Assembly: GCA_039707655.1 (NCBI GenBank)
Contig: CM077666.1
Location: 245,426,166 to 245,490,165 of the forward strand
Source of the DNA: Elymus sibiricus
Lineage: Eukaryota; Streptophyta; Magnoliopsida; Poales; Poaceae
DNA: 64,000 nucleotides
Direction: 5' to 3'
This document shows positions 23,001 to 33,988 of the stretch, one piece after another (within the stretch, counting starts at the first letter, position 1; the number at the start of each line of letters is the position of its first letter). The translations under genes and the position numbers were made by a program. The notes beneath the pieces are model-generated. The model was not told where the DNA came from. It worked only from the letters and a program-made list of their open reading frames with translations, and did no database searches.

Positions 23001-25232
23001 TGATATTGCTTTGTGTTCGTGCTTACGATATGTCATGTGCATTATCTATGTCTATTATTTGTTCACATGACATGTTTGACAAGATTTCCTCTAGTGTGTT
23101 GCATCTTCGCTCCACTAGTTTGCACGACATGATTGCTATGATTGCTAACCTTGTTGCATCACCGATGACACATACTTGCTCGTTTCATATGGTTGATAGC
23201 ACCTATTCCCATGCTTTGCACATGATTGATATTGCTTCTTGTCATATGTCTCCATATGTTGCCTCTCTCATGCTAGATGATTTGCCATGTATTGAGTGCA
23301 ACTATGATTTTAGTGTTGCTAATGAGATCGCCCCCATAGCTTTCTCCCATATTATTGGAGCTTTTGACATCTTTCATGTGAAGCATGCTTGTCTTCCTTC
23401 TTTGCACCATATGCATAGTGCCATGAAAATTAAGATTGTTGCATCATATTATTCATGCACTTTTGCTACTAATGGTTATGTGCAAGAGAAGAGAACCATC
23501 ATGATGGATGATGTGTTTATCTACCATGTGCATGCGTTCTTTGCTTTGTTGTGTGCATGTGTAGGATCCTTCGACATCGTGTCAACTTTAGCTTCCCGTG
23601 AGTTGACCATTCGAGCTCTTGAGAGCGAGCCACTTTCGATCAACGTGCTTCTACAACGCATTTTCTACCACTTCGGCTTTGTGAAGGACGCACAAGGACA
23701 CGCTTTTAAGGTGATGTCCTTCTCTTTTGAGAATCCCAACACCATGAGCATGAATATTGTGGATCATACTTCATGTGTTGCTTGCACCATGACACATTGC
23801 ACACATGCTAGAGATCTTGTTTTGACTTGTCATTGCCACATTGCCATGCCTCATGACATATATGCCTTGTGTGTTGCATCGAACGATTACCCCATGCTAT
23901 TCCCATGTGTTTGATTGCAACAATGTCATTTCTTCACATATGCCATGTCACATTGATTGCTACATGCTTGACTTGATTGCCTCACACATGTTGAACAATT
24001 GCTCTTTCCTTTGTGTTGAGTGCCACACTATCTTCACTACACCCTATGCATATTATGCTTGGTTTGTCTTGCACTTGACCCATGTGTTTAGACATTTCAT
24101 TTTATTTGGTGTTGTGAACGATTCTTATGCATACCATAGACCGTTTGTTGAACGCTTGATGCATGCTTGCTATGACCTCGAGGAAGATGCTTGTTATCTT
24201 GTCACACATATTTGCATCTCTACCTCCCATTTGCATGCTTGTTTCCATGATGATCTTGATTGTGCTCAATTTATTTGCTTACATGCCATGTCTCATTCCT
24301 TTGTCACACCTTATGCTATAAATGACGACAACACTTGTTGGGTGAATCACCGCTTGAAAGCTTGGTTTTGCACTAAAGCTAACCACATTTGTTTTTCCAA
24401 GTGTTTGTTGTCCTTGCTCCTTTTCAAGGAATCACAAGACGGTGCGACATTGGAGAATGCCCATTTTGAGCTTCAAGATGAAGAGTGCTTGGTGATCGTC
24501 CACTTCTACATGGCGACGACATCTCTTTCCCATGGTGATTTGGTTTTCGATCCGAGGACGGATCTTTTCCAAGGGGGAGGGGATGATGCGGAGCATCCTA
24601 CGGACATCACCATGTCAAGAGTCCGTTCGGCAAGTGACACGCGTGACATCTACTTCACATACATAAAGGTGAATCATCTCCTTCACACGTGTTCACTTGA
24701 CCCCTTCGAGGATGGTATACTACTTGACACTCCTCTCGTGTGCATGCATATGTATTGTCAGAGCTTCACGGATGACGAGGAGGAGTACAAGCGCCAAGGA
24801 GCAACTACACCATCCGCGAGGGAAGCATGGAAGCGGAGACGGAAGAAGACGGAGCTGCTGCAACTACAGGACCCGGACATCCGGCCTACGGCCCGGACAT
24901 CCGGCGCCTCCGCTACAGAGAAGGTCCACACCTTCTGGCACCCGAAGAGCAACAACGACCGGATATCCGGCGCGACCCCGGACATCCGGCATCATGCCAC
25001 CGCCCGGACATCCGGCCTCCTTCCCCGGAAATCCGGCAGAGACGTATCCAGAGAGCAACAGAAGTTCTGCCACTCCAAGCCGGACAACCGACCGCGACCC
25101 CGGACATCCGGCTCGTCCCAAAGCCCCGGACATCCAGCCCCCAGCCCGGACGTCCGGCACCTGTGCGTGCCTAACCGGGCCAGAGGCCCATGTATCTCTC
25201 ATCCCACCTCCCACTTCGTGGCTAGACTATAA
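20097..25232 (+). pseudogene. Gag-X-CR polyprotein of D, broken
   Basis: Start ATG 20097 (MDRQSTSPSVYNNN), homologous to K. Residues about 145-300 form a retrotransposon gag domain (RREFLP, SLDEYFEEMKKALRRAG, FYFMMGLNYDISKTIFL). An acidic Ser/Thr-rich part follows, then a long Cys/His/Met/Asp-rich region of unknown function containing repeated [DM]-x-D-[DV]-x-I-Y-H-A units (about 22480-22625 and 23500-23560). The frame crosses the polypurine tract as FDPRTDLFQGGGDDAEHP and continues through the LTR palindrome array to the stop at 25230-25232. Lesions relative to K: one base lost near 20520, TGG to TAG at 20713-20715, two bases lost near 23881. I recognise no domain beyond gag; no zinc knuckle, protease, RT or integrase is present. 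Confidence 0.85.
24571..24583 (+). promoter_or_regulatory. Polypurine tract of D
   Basis: AAGGGGGAGGGGA before the TGATGCGG LTR start. It is read in frame as part of QGGGDDAEHP. Confidence 0.82.
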
Positions 25233-25633
25233 ATAGACACCCCCTCCTCATTTCTAGGGTTAGCAAAGTATTGGCTCATTTAGTTGAGCCTAGCTCCTAC
25301 CACTACTCCTCTTGAGAGAGAGAGAGAGAGAGAGTTACCTCTCCCATGGAGATCAAGACCTCCATGTGAGCATGTGAGAAGATCCCCTAGTGGATTCAAG
25401 ACCTCATATCCTTCATAGGATTTGGGATGAACTCTACCTTGTATCTTTCCGTTTGATTGTTCATGTACCTTGTGGATCCATGTATTTGTTAGTCTAGTGG
25501 ATGTGTGATTGGACTTGTTCTTGAGTGTTTCCTCTTGTGATTTCTCCTCGTTCTTCCCCATGTTCTTCGTGTTCTTCGTAGGATCGCCCTCCAATTCGTG
25601 AAAGATCATCACTTAGGGTTCCACCGTACATCA
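24584..25633 (+). repeat. 3' LTR of D (1,050 bp)
   Basis: TGATGCGGAGCATC...CGTACATCA. First part coding (CR-like tail VNHLLHTCSLDPFEDGILLD, then LVCMHMY). A palindrome array of GGACATCCGG units is at about 24875-25165, TATAAATA at 25228-25235, then a (GA)n run at about 25314-25334. Followed by AGAGC and the host integrase. Confidence 0.95.
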
Positions 25634-26322
25634 AGAGCGCATCGACATGGACGCGAGTGCATGGGCAAGCTACCTCAAGAAGATGCACGAAGATACAAGG
25701 CACGCGATCGAGCGCCAAGTACAATGACTCGCGACCAAGGTCACCATCAACAAGAACCCCATGGTGTTCAATCCCGGAGATCTTTTGTGGCTACACCTTC
25801 GCAAAGATCCCTTGTCCAACGAGCGCAAGTCCAAACTACTACCCCGAGCCGACAGACCCTTCAACGTGCTAGCATGCTACAACAGCAATGCCTACAAGAT
25901 CGATATCCCTAGCGACAAGTACAACATGAGCGACACATTCAATGTCAAGGACTTATCTCCCTTCCATGGTGATGTGGATTCCGATCCGAGGACGGATCTT
26001 TTTCAAGGGGGGAGATGATGCGGAGCATCCCATGGTCATTCCCATGGACCTACCTACGTCTCCTCAAGTGCCAAGCGGACCAATGACACGAGCACGTGCA
26101 AGAGCTCTCGAAACAGAGGTGACATCTCTCCTTAGTGAACTTCCTATTGACTTGAGTGAGACATGGCTACTACCTCAAGCCGAAGTGCTATGTGTGATCA
26201 GGTATGAAGAAGACCGCCTCGGGAATGCTCGGAACGAAGACCAAGTCGGCAAGTACATGGACGGACGTGCGCGAGGAGGGAGACCGTTGAAAGACTACAG
26301 CGGCCGGACATCCAGCCCCTGA
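25634..26322 (+). pseudogene. Integrase C-terminus and CR tail of E (partial)
   Basis: From the D junction the frame reads the end of integrase (DMDASAWASYLKKMHEDTRHAIERQ, then NPGDLLWLHLRKD and DTFNVKDLSPFHGDVDSDPRTDLFQGG). It matches F' at 29053-29420. A stop near 25724 (GTACAATGACTCG region) breaks the frame early; the F' counterpart reads through. At the polypurine tract there are six G where five would keep the frame into DDAEHP, so the CR tail (GPMTRARARALETEVTSLLSE, ETWLLPQAEVLCVIRYEED) is out of frame, ending at 26322. Confidence 0.85.
26005..26015 (+). promoter_or_regulatory. Polypurine tract of E
   Basis: AAGGGGGGAGA directly before the LTR start at 26016. Confidence 0.8.
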
Positions 26323-26999
26323 AGAGATGCACACCAGCAGCAGCCCAGCCATGAAGCAGCTACATGGCCCGGACATCCGGCCGGAGGCCCGGACATCCGG
26401 CCCAACCAGGCCGGACATATGGCCTCTGCCCGGAAATCCGCCCCCCCTTCACAGAAGTTGGGACGCCTCCAGGCCGGACATCCGGCGCCAGGGCCGTACA
26501 TCCGGTAGCCCACGAACCGCAAGACATTCGGCCCGACGCCCGGACATCCGGCCCCTGCCAGCACACTTAAGGCCATTCGGCCATGTAATCTCGTCCATTC
26601 ATCCCCACATCGTCCTAGACTATAAATAGACCTCCACCTCATCCTTTCTAGGGTTAGCAAAGTATATTGAGACATTTGAGTTGAGCTTTGCTCCTTGTAT
26701 CTCCTCTTGGGGAATCAAGACCTCTCTAGGGAGAAGGATCCCCATCATAGGATCATCAAGACCTCCTAAGGGAGAAGGATCTCACCTAGATCACCAAGAC
26801 CTCACTCCTTTGGAGTGGGAAGAACTTTACCTTGTGCTTGTTTCCTTGGATTGTCCTTGTGTGGATCTCATGTATGCTATCCTAGTGGATGTGTGATTTG
26901 GGTTTGTTTGAGTGATTTCCCTTGGTTGATTTTGTTGTTCTTCTCTTTCCCCCCACCAAGTGTGGAAAGATCGTCAAATTAGGGTTCCACCCTACATCA
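26016..26999 (+). repeat. 3' LTR of E (984 bp)
   Basis: TGATGCGGAGCATC...CCTACATCA. CCGGACATCCGG palindrome array at about 26300-26562, TATAAATA at 26621-26628. Next to TTGAG at 27000-27004, the presumed target duplication. Confidence 0.94.
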
Positions 27000-29733
27000 T
27001 TGAGTCCATATGTCGTTCCGGTAATTCTTGTGCCTAAGAAAGATGGTATCTATCGCATGTGTTCCGATTGCCGTCCCATAAATGCTATTACCGTTAGATA
27101 TCGCCACCCCATTCCATGCCTAGATGACATGCTTGATGAACTTAGAGGAGCCACCATTTTCTCTAAAATTGATCTTAAAAGTGGTAACTATCAAATACGC
27201 ATGCAAGAAGGTGATGAATGGAAAATGGCCTTTAAAACCAATTTTGGCTTGTATGAATGGTTAGTCATGCCTATGGGTTTATCCCAAGCTCCTAGTACTT
27301 TTAAGCGTGTGATGCATTATGTTCTTCGTCCATACATTGGTATTTGTGTTGTGGTTTACTTTGATGACATCCTTGTGTTTAGCGAAACTCTTGAGGATCA
27401 TGTGGAACACCTTAGAGACGTCTTACATGTTCTTCGAAAATAGAAACTTTATGCTAACATGGAAAAATGCACTTTTGGTGTTGATAAGCTTGTTTTATTG
27501 GGCTTTGTTGTCTCCTCTAAGGGTGTTCAAGTGGATGAAACTAAAATTCATGCTATTAAGAATTGGCCACAACCAACCAATTTGCTTCAAGTGCGTAGTT
27601 TCCTTGGCTTAGCCGGCTTTTATCGTCACTTTGTGTAGGATTTTAGCACCATTGCATCACCATTGCACGCATGGAGTAAGAAGAATGCACCATTTGTTTG
27701 GGGTCCATCTCAAGATGCCGCATTTCATGAGCTTAAAAACTTGCTTACACATGCTCCATTACTTGCATTACCCAACTTTGATAAAACTTTTGAAGTACAT
27801 TGTGACGCTAGTGGTAATGGTATTGGTGGTGTGTTGATGCATGAGAAGCGACCTATTGCATACTTTAGCGAAAAACTTTCCGGCACGCAACTTAACTACC
27901 CCATCTATGACAAAGAGTTATATTCTTTAGTAAGAGTATTGCATGTGTGGGAACACTATCTCCGACCACGTGAGTTTGTCATCCATACGGATCATGAAAC
28001 GCTTAAATACCTTAAGGGTCAAACATAATTGAACAAGCGTCATGCAAAATGGAGTGAGTTCATTGAGTCATTCCTTATGTTATCAAGTATATCAAAGGTA
28101 AGGAAAATGTTGTGGCGGACGCTCTTTCACGCAAGTGCATGCTAGTTACTAAACTTTAGTTGAATGTTATAGGATTTGAGCACATTAAAGACTTGTATGC
28201 GCATGATGCTTCATTTACGATTCCATATGCCAAATGCTTATTACACAACACTTGGGAGCGATACTATTTGAAAGATGATTATCTTATGCGAGCTAACAAA
28301 CTTTGTATCCCCGAGTCTTCTCTCCGTTTGTTACTTTTGCAAGAGGCTCATGGTGGAGGACTCGTGGGACATTTCGGATGCGACAAGACATTTGCTACGC
28401 TCTCCAAGAACTACTTTTGGCCTAAGATGTTTTGAGATGTGTCACGCTACACAAACCGGTGCTCTACATGTCGCAAAGCTAAGTCCAAAGCTCAATCTCA
28501 TGGTCTATATATGCCACTTCCTATTCCATATCATCCATGGGAAGATATTAGTATGAATTTCGTGCTTGGTTTGCCTAGAACTCAAAACGGCAAAGATTCG
28601 GTATTTGTTGTTGTGGACCGTTTCTCTAAGATGGCACACTTTATTCCATGTAACAAGATAGACGATGCTTCACATGTTGCAAATCTCTTTTGTAGGGAAA
28701 TCTTGCGATTGCATGGAGTGCCAAAGACAATAGTGTCGAACCGAGACGTCTAGTTCCTTAGCTACTTTTGGAAGACACTCTGCGCCAAGCTCGGAATCAA
28801 GCTCCTATTCTCATCGGCATATCACCCACAAACCGACGGCCAAACGGAGGTCACGAACCGGACTCTATCCACACTACTCTGTGTGTTGATCAAGAAGAAC
28901 ATAAGGGAGTGGGAGGAATGTTTACCCATCGCCGAGTACGCCTACAATCGAGCACGACACTCTACTACCGGCAAGTCCCCCTTCGAGGTCGTCTACGGCT
29001 TCAACTTGTTGTCCCCATTGGACATACTACCGCTACCTCTACAAGAGCGCATTGACATGGACGCGAGTGCACGGGCAAGCTACCTCAAGAAGATGCACGA
29101 AGATACAAGGCACGCGATCGAGCGCCAAGGACAACGACTCGCGGCCAAGGTCACCATCAACAAGCACCCCATGGTGTTCAATCCCGGAGATCTTGTGTGG
29201 CTACACCTTCGCAAAGACCCGTTCTCCAACGAGCGCAAGTCCAAACTACTACCCCGAGCCAACAGACCCTTCAAGGTGCTAGCACGCTACAACAACAATG
29301 CCTACAAGATCGACATCCCTAGCGACAAGTACAACGTGAGCGACACATTCAACGTCAAGGACTTATCTCCCTTCCATGGTGATGTGGATTCCTATCCGAG
29401 GACGGATCTTTTTCAAGGGGGGGAGATGATGCGGAGCATCCCATGGTCATTCCCATGGACCTACCTACGTCTCCTCAAGTGCCAAGCAGACCAATGACAC
29501 GAGCACGTGCAAGAGCCCTCAAAACAGAGGTGACATCTCTCCTTAGTGAACTTCCTATTGACTCGAGTGAGACATGGCTACTAACTCAAGCCGAAGTGCT
29601 ATGTGTGATCAGGTATGAAGAAGACCGCCTCGGGAATGCTCGGAACGAAGACCAAGTCGGCAAGTACATGGACGGACGTGCGCGAGGAGGGAGACCGCTG
29701 AAAGACTACAGCGGCCGGACATCCGACCCCTGA
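27000..29733 (+). pseudogene. RT-RNase H-integrase of F' with CR tail, many stops
   Basis: Starts within RT ([15 protein letters not shown]). RT keeps FSKIDLKSG and YFDD (27357-27368). RNase H at about 27790-28010; integrase finger 28340-28480 (GHFGCDKTF..., CSTC); core 28530-28910 with DISMNF, VSNRDV (the first Asp of this motif is Asn, so a catalytic residue is lost) and [11 protein letters not shown]-terminus to about 29420. Stops: TAG 27441-27443, TAG in FV*DF near 27637, TAA 28026-28028, TAG in KL*LN near 28158, TGA in MF*DV near 28434, TAG near 28751; a one-base loss near 28071 shifts frame. Seven G in the polypurine tract put the CR tail out of frame; it ends at 29733. Confidence 0.88.
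29415..29426 (+). promoter_or_regulatory. Polypurine tract of F'
   Basis: AAGGGGGGGAGA before the LTR start at 29427. Confidence 0.8.
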
Positions 29734-30396
29734 AGAGATGCACACCAGCAGCAGCCTAGCCGTGAAGTAGCTATAGGGCCCAGACATCCGGCCGGAGGCC
29801 CGGACATCCGGCCCGATCAGGCCGGACATCCGGCATCTGCCCATAAATCCGCCCCCCCATCACAGAAGCTGGGACGCCTCTAGGCCGGACATCCGGCACC
29901 CCCACGAACCGCCGGACATCCGGCCCGGCGCCCGGACATCCGGCCCCTGCCAGCACACTTAAGGCCATTCGGCCGTGTAATCTCGTCCACTCATCCCCAC
30001 ATCGTCCTAGACTATAAATAGACCTCCACCTCATCCTTTCTAGGGTTAGCAAAGTATATTGAGACATTTGAGTTGAGCTTTGCTCCTTGTATCTCCTCTT
30101 GGGGAATCAAGACCTCTCTAGGGAGAAGGATCCCCATCATAGGATCATCAAGACCTCCTAAGGGAGAAGGATCTCACCTAGATCACCAAGACCTCACTCC
30201 TTTGGAGTGGGAAGAACTTTACCTTGTGCTTGTTTCCTTGGATTGTCCTTGTATACTTGTGGATCTCATGTATGCTATCCTAGTGGATGTGTTTTTCGGT
30301 TTGTTTGAATGATTTCCCTTGGTTGATTTTGTTGTTCTTCTCTTTTCCCCCACCAAGTGTGGAAAGATCGTCAAATTAGGGTTCCACCCTACATCA
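29427..30396 (+). repeat. LTR of F' (970 bp), possible recombinant LTR
   Basis: TGATGCGGAGCATC...CTACATCA, with a CCGGACATCCGG palindrome array at about 29713-29945 and TATAAATA at 30013-30020. If the duplication arose by unequal exchange this LTR should be a mosaic of the E and F LTRs. Its right part shares TGTATACTTG with the F LTR (absent from E), so either the switch point lies elsewhere or E lost those bases later. Confidence 0.88.
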
Positions 30397-31923
30397 TTGA
30401 GTCCATATGTCGTTCCGTTAATTCTTGTGCCTAAGAAAGATGGTACCTATCGCATGTGTTCCGATTGCCGTCCCATAAATGCTATTACCGTTAGATATCG
30501 CCACCCCATTCCACGCCTAGATGACATAATTGATGAACTTAGTGGAGCCACCATTTTCTCTAAAATTGATCTTAAAAGTGGCTACTATCAAATACGCATG
30601 CAAGAAGGTGATGAATGGAAAATGGCTTTTAAAACCAAATTTGGCTTGTATGAATGGTTAGTCATGCCTATGGGTTTATCCCAAGCTCCTAGTACTTTTA
30701 TGCGTGTGATGCATTATGTTCTTCGTCCATACATTGGCATTTGTGTTGTGGTTTACTTTGATGACATCCTTGTGTTTAGCGAAACTCTTGAGGATCATGT
30801 GAAACACCTTAGAGACGTCTTACAAGTTCTTCGAAAAGAGAAACTTTATGCTAACATGGAAAAATGCACTTTTGGTGTTGACAACCTTGTTTTCTTGGGC
30901 TTTGTTATCTCCTCTAAGGGTGTTCAAGTGGATGAAACTAAAATTGATGCTATTTAGAATTGGCCACAACCAACCAATTTGCTTCAAGTGTGTAGTTTCC
31001 TTGGCTTCGCCGGCTTTCATCGTCGCTTTGTGAAGAATTTTAGCACCATTGCATCACCATTGCACGCATTGAGTAAGAAGAATGCACCATTTGTTTGGGG
31101 TCCATCTCAAGATGCCGCATTTCATGAGCTTAAAAACTTGCTTACACATGCTCCATTACTTGCATTAGCCAACTTTGATAAAACTTTTGAAGTACAGTAT
31201 GACGCTAGTGGTAATGGTATTGGTGGTGTGTTGATGCAAGAGAAGCGACCTATTGCATACTTTAGCGAAAAACTTTCCGGCGCGCAACTTAACTACCCCA
31301 TCTATGACAAAGAGTTATATTCTTTAGTAAGAGTATTGCATGTGTGGGAACACTATCTCCGACCACGTGAGTTTGTCATCCATACGGATCATGAAACGCT
31401 TAAATACCTTAAGGGTCAAACATAATTGAACAAGCGTCTTGCAAAATGGAGTGAGTTCATTGAGTCATTTCCTTATGTTATCAAGTATATCAAAGGTAAG
31501 GAAAATGTTGTGGCGGACGCTCTTTCACGCAAGTGCATGCTAGTTACTAAACTTGAGTTGAATGTTATAGGATTTGAGCACATTAAAGACTTGTATGCGC
31601 ATGATGCTTCATTTACGATTCCATATGCCAAATGCTTATTACACAACACTTGGGAGCGATACTATTTGAAAGATAATTATCTTATGCGAGCTAACAAACT
31701 TTGTATCGCTGAGTCTTCTCTCCGTTTCTTACTTTTGCAAGAGGCTCACGGTGGAGGACTCATGGGACATTTCGGACGCGACAAGACATTTGCTATGCTC
31801 TCCAAGAACTACTTTTAGCCTAAGATGTTTCGAGATGTGTCACGCTACACAAACCGGTGCTCTACATGTCGCAAAGCTAAGTTCAAAGCTCAATCTTATG
31901 GTCTATATATGCCACTTCCTATT
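30397..31923 (+). pseudogene. RT-RNase H-integrase finger of F, first piece
   Basis: RT from [15 protein letters not shown] with FSKIDLKSGYYQIRM and YFDD (30754-30765), then RNase H (about 31190-31420) and the integrase zinc finger region (GHFGRDKTF..., CSTC). Stops: TAG at 30955-30957, TAA at 31423-31425 (shared with F'), TAG in KNYF*PKM near 31816-31818. G interrupts it just before the integrase core, in the codons for [10 protein letters not shown]. Confidence 0.9.
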
Positions 31924-32944
31924 TGATGAGGACATCCCTACTCCTTTGCCATCGTTTTCCACTAGTGATGTTGCTGCACATGACAAGTCCAATGAAATCA
32001 GAATTGCACCAATTACAAGAGCACGTGCAAAACTATTAGAAAAACAGGTGAATTCACTCTTAGTTGAATCTGACATTTGTGTTAATGAGAATTTTACACT
32101 GCCTAAGTCTTTGCATGTTTGTATGATCAGATTTGAAGAGAAGACAAGCTTGGCACGTGAAGATGAAGAATTGCAGCAAGAAGAACGCTTACCGATGTCT
32201 AATATCAGCAAGTGCACGAGGGAGGAGAGGGAGGCAGGTGCACAACATAAAAGGAAGGAATATCAGAACCAGACTCAGATTGACTGCCAGGAGGCCCGAA
32301 ATTGATATACGTACAGAATCCGTGTCCGTGCTCCAAATAAAGCGTGCAAATACAATTTGGAAAGCTTGAGTCATGTGCTTTCCAAACTGTATACCCGCAG
32401 CCCGCGATTCGCGATGACCGAGTGAGAGTCGTCAAAACAATATGGCAGTTGTTTCTACCAGTTTTCCAGATAGAATCATTTAAGTTAGGAAAGTTAGAGA
32501 TATAGTTGATTTCGACCCCAACACTAGGTTGGACGTCCAGGGGTCTTTATATATCTTTGTAAGTCGTGGATTTTAGGGTTAGACCACGTTTTGATGAAAC
32601 CTCTACCAGATTGAATTGCTTTAAGCATTCCTCTGAAATCATATTCCTCTTTGCATCGATCAGGAATATTAATCTACACCAAATTCGTTTCGATAGGGTG
32701 TATTTGCTACTGAAAGTCAAGTGCTATCTGTCGTTCGATTGGGAATTCGGAGATTGCAGAACCGCTTCGTGGTCGGCGGCTACGTGCGCAAGTGTGTGGT
32801 GTTGCGAATATCGATAGGGTTGAAGATCCATCGCATTGGCAACGGGGGAACAGCCGGAGAGTTCGTGAGCGTCTCACAAGTTATTCCACAAGTTCATAAT
32901 CGACACCATCAGCTCACTGAGAAGATCGGGCCACCCCCTTATCA
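31924..32944 (+). repeat. 5' LTR of G (1,021 bp)
   Basis: TGATGAGGACATCCC...CTTATCA. The beginning duplicates the CR-tail coding part. An inverted repeat TTTGGAAAGC (32356-32365) / GCTTTCCAAA (32377-32386) has TGAGTCA in its loop. TTTATATAT at 32546-32554 is the probable TATA box. About 300 bp further is the LTR end, conserved with C. Confidence 0.95.
32546..32554 (+). promoter_or_regulatory. Probable TATA box of G
   Basis: TTTATATAT after CCAGGGGTC; the counterpart in the 3' LTR is TTTATATAT near 39439-39447, and C has TTTATATA on its strand. Confidence 0.55.
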
Positions 32945-32947
32945 TCT

Positions 32948-32958
32948 TGGTATCAGAT
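32948..32958 (+). promoter_or_regulatory. Primer binding site of G
   Basis: TGGTATCAGAT, three bases after the LTR end; initiator Met tRNA type. Confidence 0.85.
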
Positions 32959-33988
32959 TTCCAGCGTTTACTCGGTGAGCATACATCAATCCCTTAGATT
33001 AGTTTTGTTTTAGTCCTATACAGAAAAGGCCATACAAAAATATTAGGTTTAGAGTTTGCTGCCATAGCCTAGATAGCATCGGTTCCAAGTTTTAGTTGCT
33101 GATCGTAGTCTTTTATTTGCGTAACTTATTTTCTGATCTGAGTCATACTAGATTGTCCAGAATTTTTCTTTCACAAGTCGGAGTCGTTTGGTTGCTGTCA
33201 AGTTTGTTCCTTCTTGTCAGTTTAGTTAGCTTAGATTAACAATCTGAATTAGATTGTGTTTCCGTTTGATAACCATAGACATCCTTTCCTCTTTTGTGTA
33301 GCAATTTCCTATTGAGACTAGCATATCCTTTGCTCTACGAGCTGCTCAGATAGGAATTTGCAGAGTGCATCATTTGTTTTGGCAAGCTCAGATTGTTTAC
33401 TAATTGCTCACGTTTCGGTTGATTAACAAGAAAGAAAAGAAAAAAAACGAGAAAGAAATAAAAAAAGAGAAAGAAAAACAAAAGAGAAAAAGAAAGCTCT
33501 ACGTGAAAGTTTGATACTGTTTTGGAGACGTGTTTCAGTAATTCTGCCACGTTCATTGCACTAGTAGATTGAGCAATCTTGTGCCCGTATACTTTGAGCG
33601 TTTTGCTAGCGTCTCTCCTGTGCAATTGCAACACGAGCATCACTCCGACATACCATAATTTTGAGCTCAATTTTTGAGTTGCATTTGCCCCATTTATCTC
33701 CACCGTGTGTGTTTCCGTGGGTCTTTTTGTCATACGATCAGCACTAGGATTTGTGAATTGGTGTTGTTAGGTATCCCAACCAAGCTCCACCATATACCCT
33801 GGTTTGCCATGTGATAGTTTTCACCCTCGGTATTCGCTACATCACATCCGTGCACGTTCTGCCCATACAAGTTGGTAAGCTTTTCTAATTCACTTTGGAA
33901 CGGTAAGATACCTTGTTTCTTTCAGTTTTGAGTGAGTTGAGAGTTTTCCACATACACTATATTTTCTGTGAGTACTAATCACCTAATC
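32959..33988 (+). other. Leader of G
   Basis: About 1 kb, no coding potential seen. Homopurine tract at about 33428-33500. It ends with the block (GGTAAGATACCTTG, then GAGTGAGTTGAGAG) shared with B and C upstream of the gag start. Confidence 0.7.

Larger units (their letters stand above)
17795..25633 (+). mobile_element. Element D: pol-less TGATGCGG-type element with Gag-X-CR reading frame
   Basis: Plus-strand element: 5' LTR remainder 17795-18256 (its first part is left of the window, beyond A), primer site, 1.8-kb leader, one long coding region, polypurine tract and 3' LTR 24584-25633. The AGAGC after the 3' LTR matches the site CAAGAGCGC in the intact integrase copy at about 29041-29051, so D is inserted in the integrase of E. 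The internal region has no protease, RT, RNase H or integrase. D is the same kind of element as K but more decayed. Confidence 0.93.
25634..26999 (+). mobile_element. Element E: 3' end (integrase tail and 3' LTR)
   Basis: Only the part downstream of the D insertion is visible: the end of integrase, the polypurine tract and one LTR. The LTR ends at 26999 and is followed by TTGAG and RT sequence of another element, so E is inserted in the RT of F. Its 5' half lies left of the window. Confidence 0.9.
27000..30396 (+). repeat. F': tandem duplicate of RT-integrase-LTR of F
   Basis: This 3,397-bp unit begins exactly at the E LTR/TTGAG junction and ends with an LTR whose junction with TTGAG and the same RT codons is repeated at 30396/30397. 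The LTR-to-RT junction therefore occurs twice at the same base. Two independent insertions at one site are improbable; unequal recombination between the 3' LTR (or integrase) of E and that of F explains it. F' and F share the TAA at the QT*LNKR position (28026-28028 and 31423-31425) but differ by roughly 3-4% in RT, so the duplication is old. Confidence 0.8.

Noticed and set aside
24697..25236. Overlapping ORFs on both strands rich in RTSG, DIRP and GCPG repeats
   Set aside because: Translations of the GGACATCC palindrome array in all six frames. Only the frame continuous with the D polyprotein is described.
26300..26562. CRISPR-like array of short repeats in several LTRs
   Set aside because: The repeats are palindromes with irregular spacing inside retrotransposon LTRs of a plant genome; no cas genes and no regular spacers.
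27000..27004. Two independent insertions at the same TTGAG target
   Set aside because: Shared downstream stop codon and identical junction favour one insertion followed by tandem duplication.
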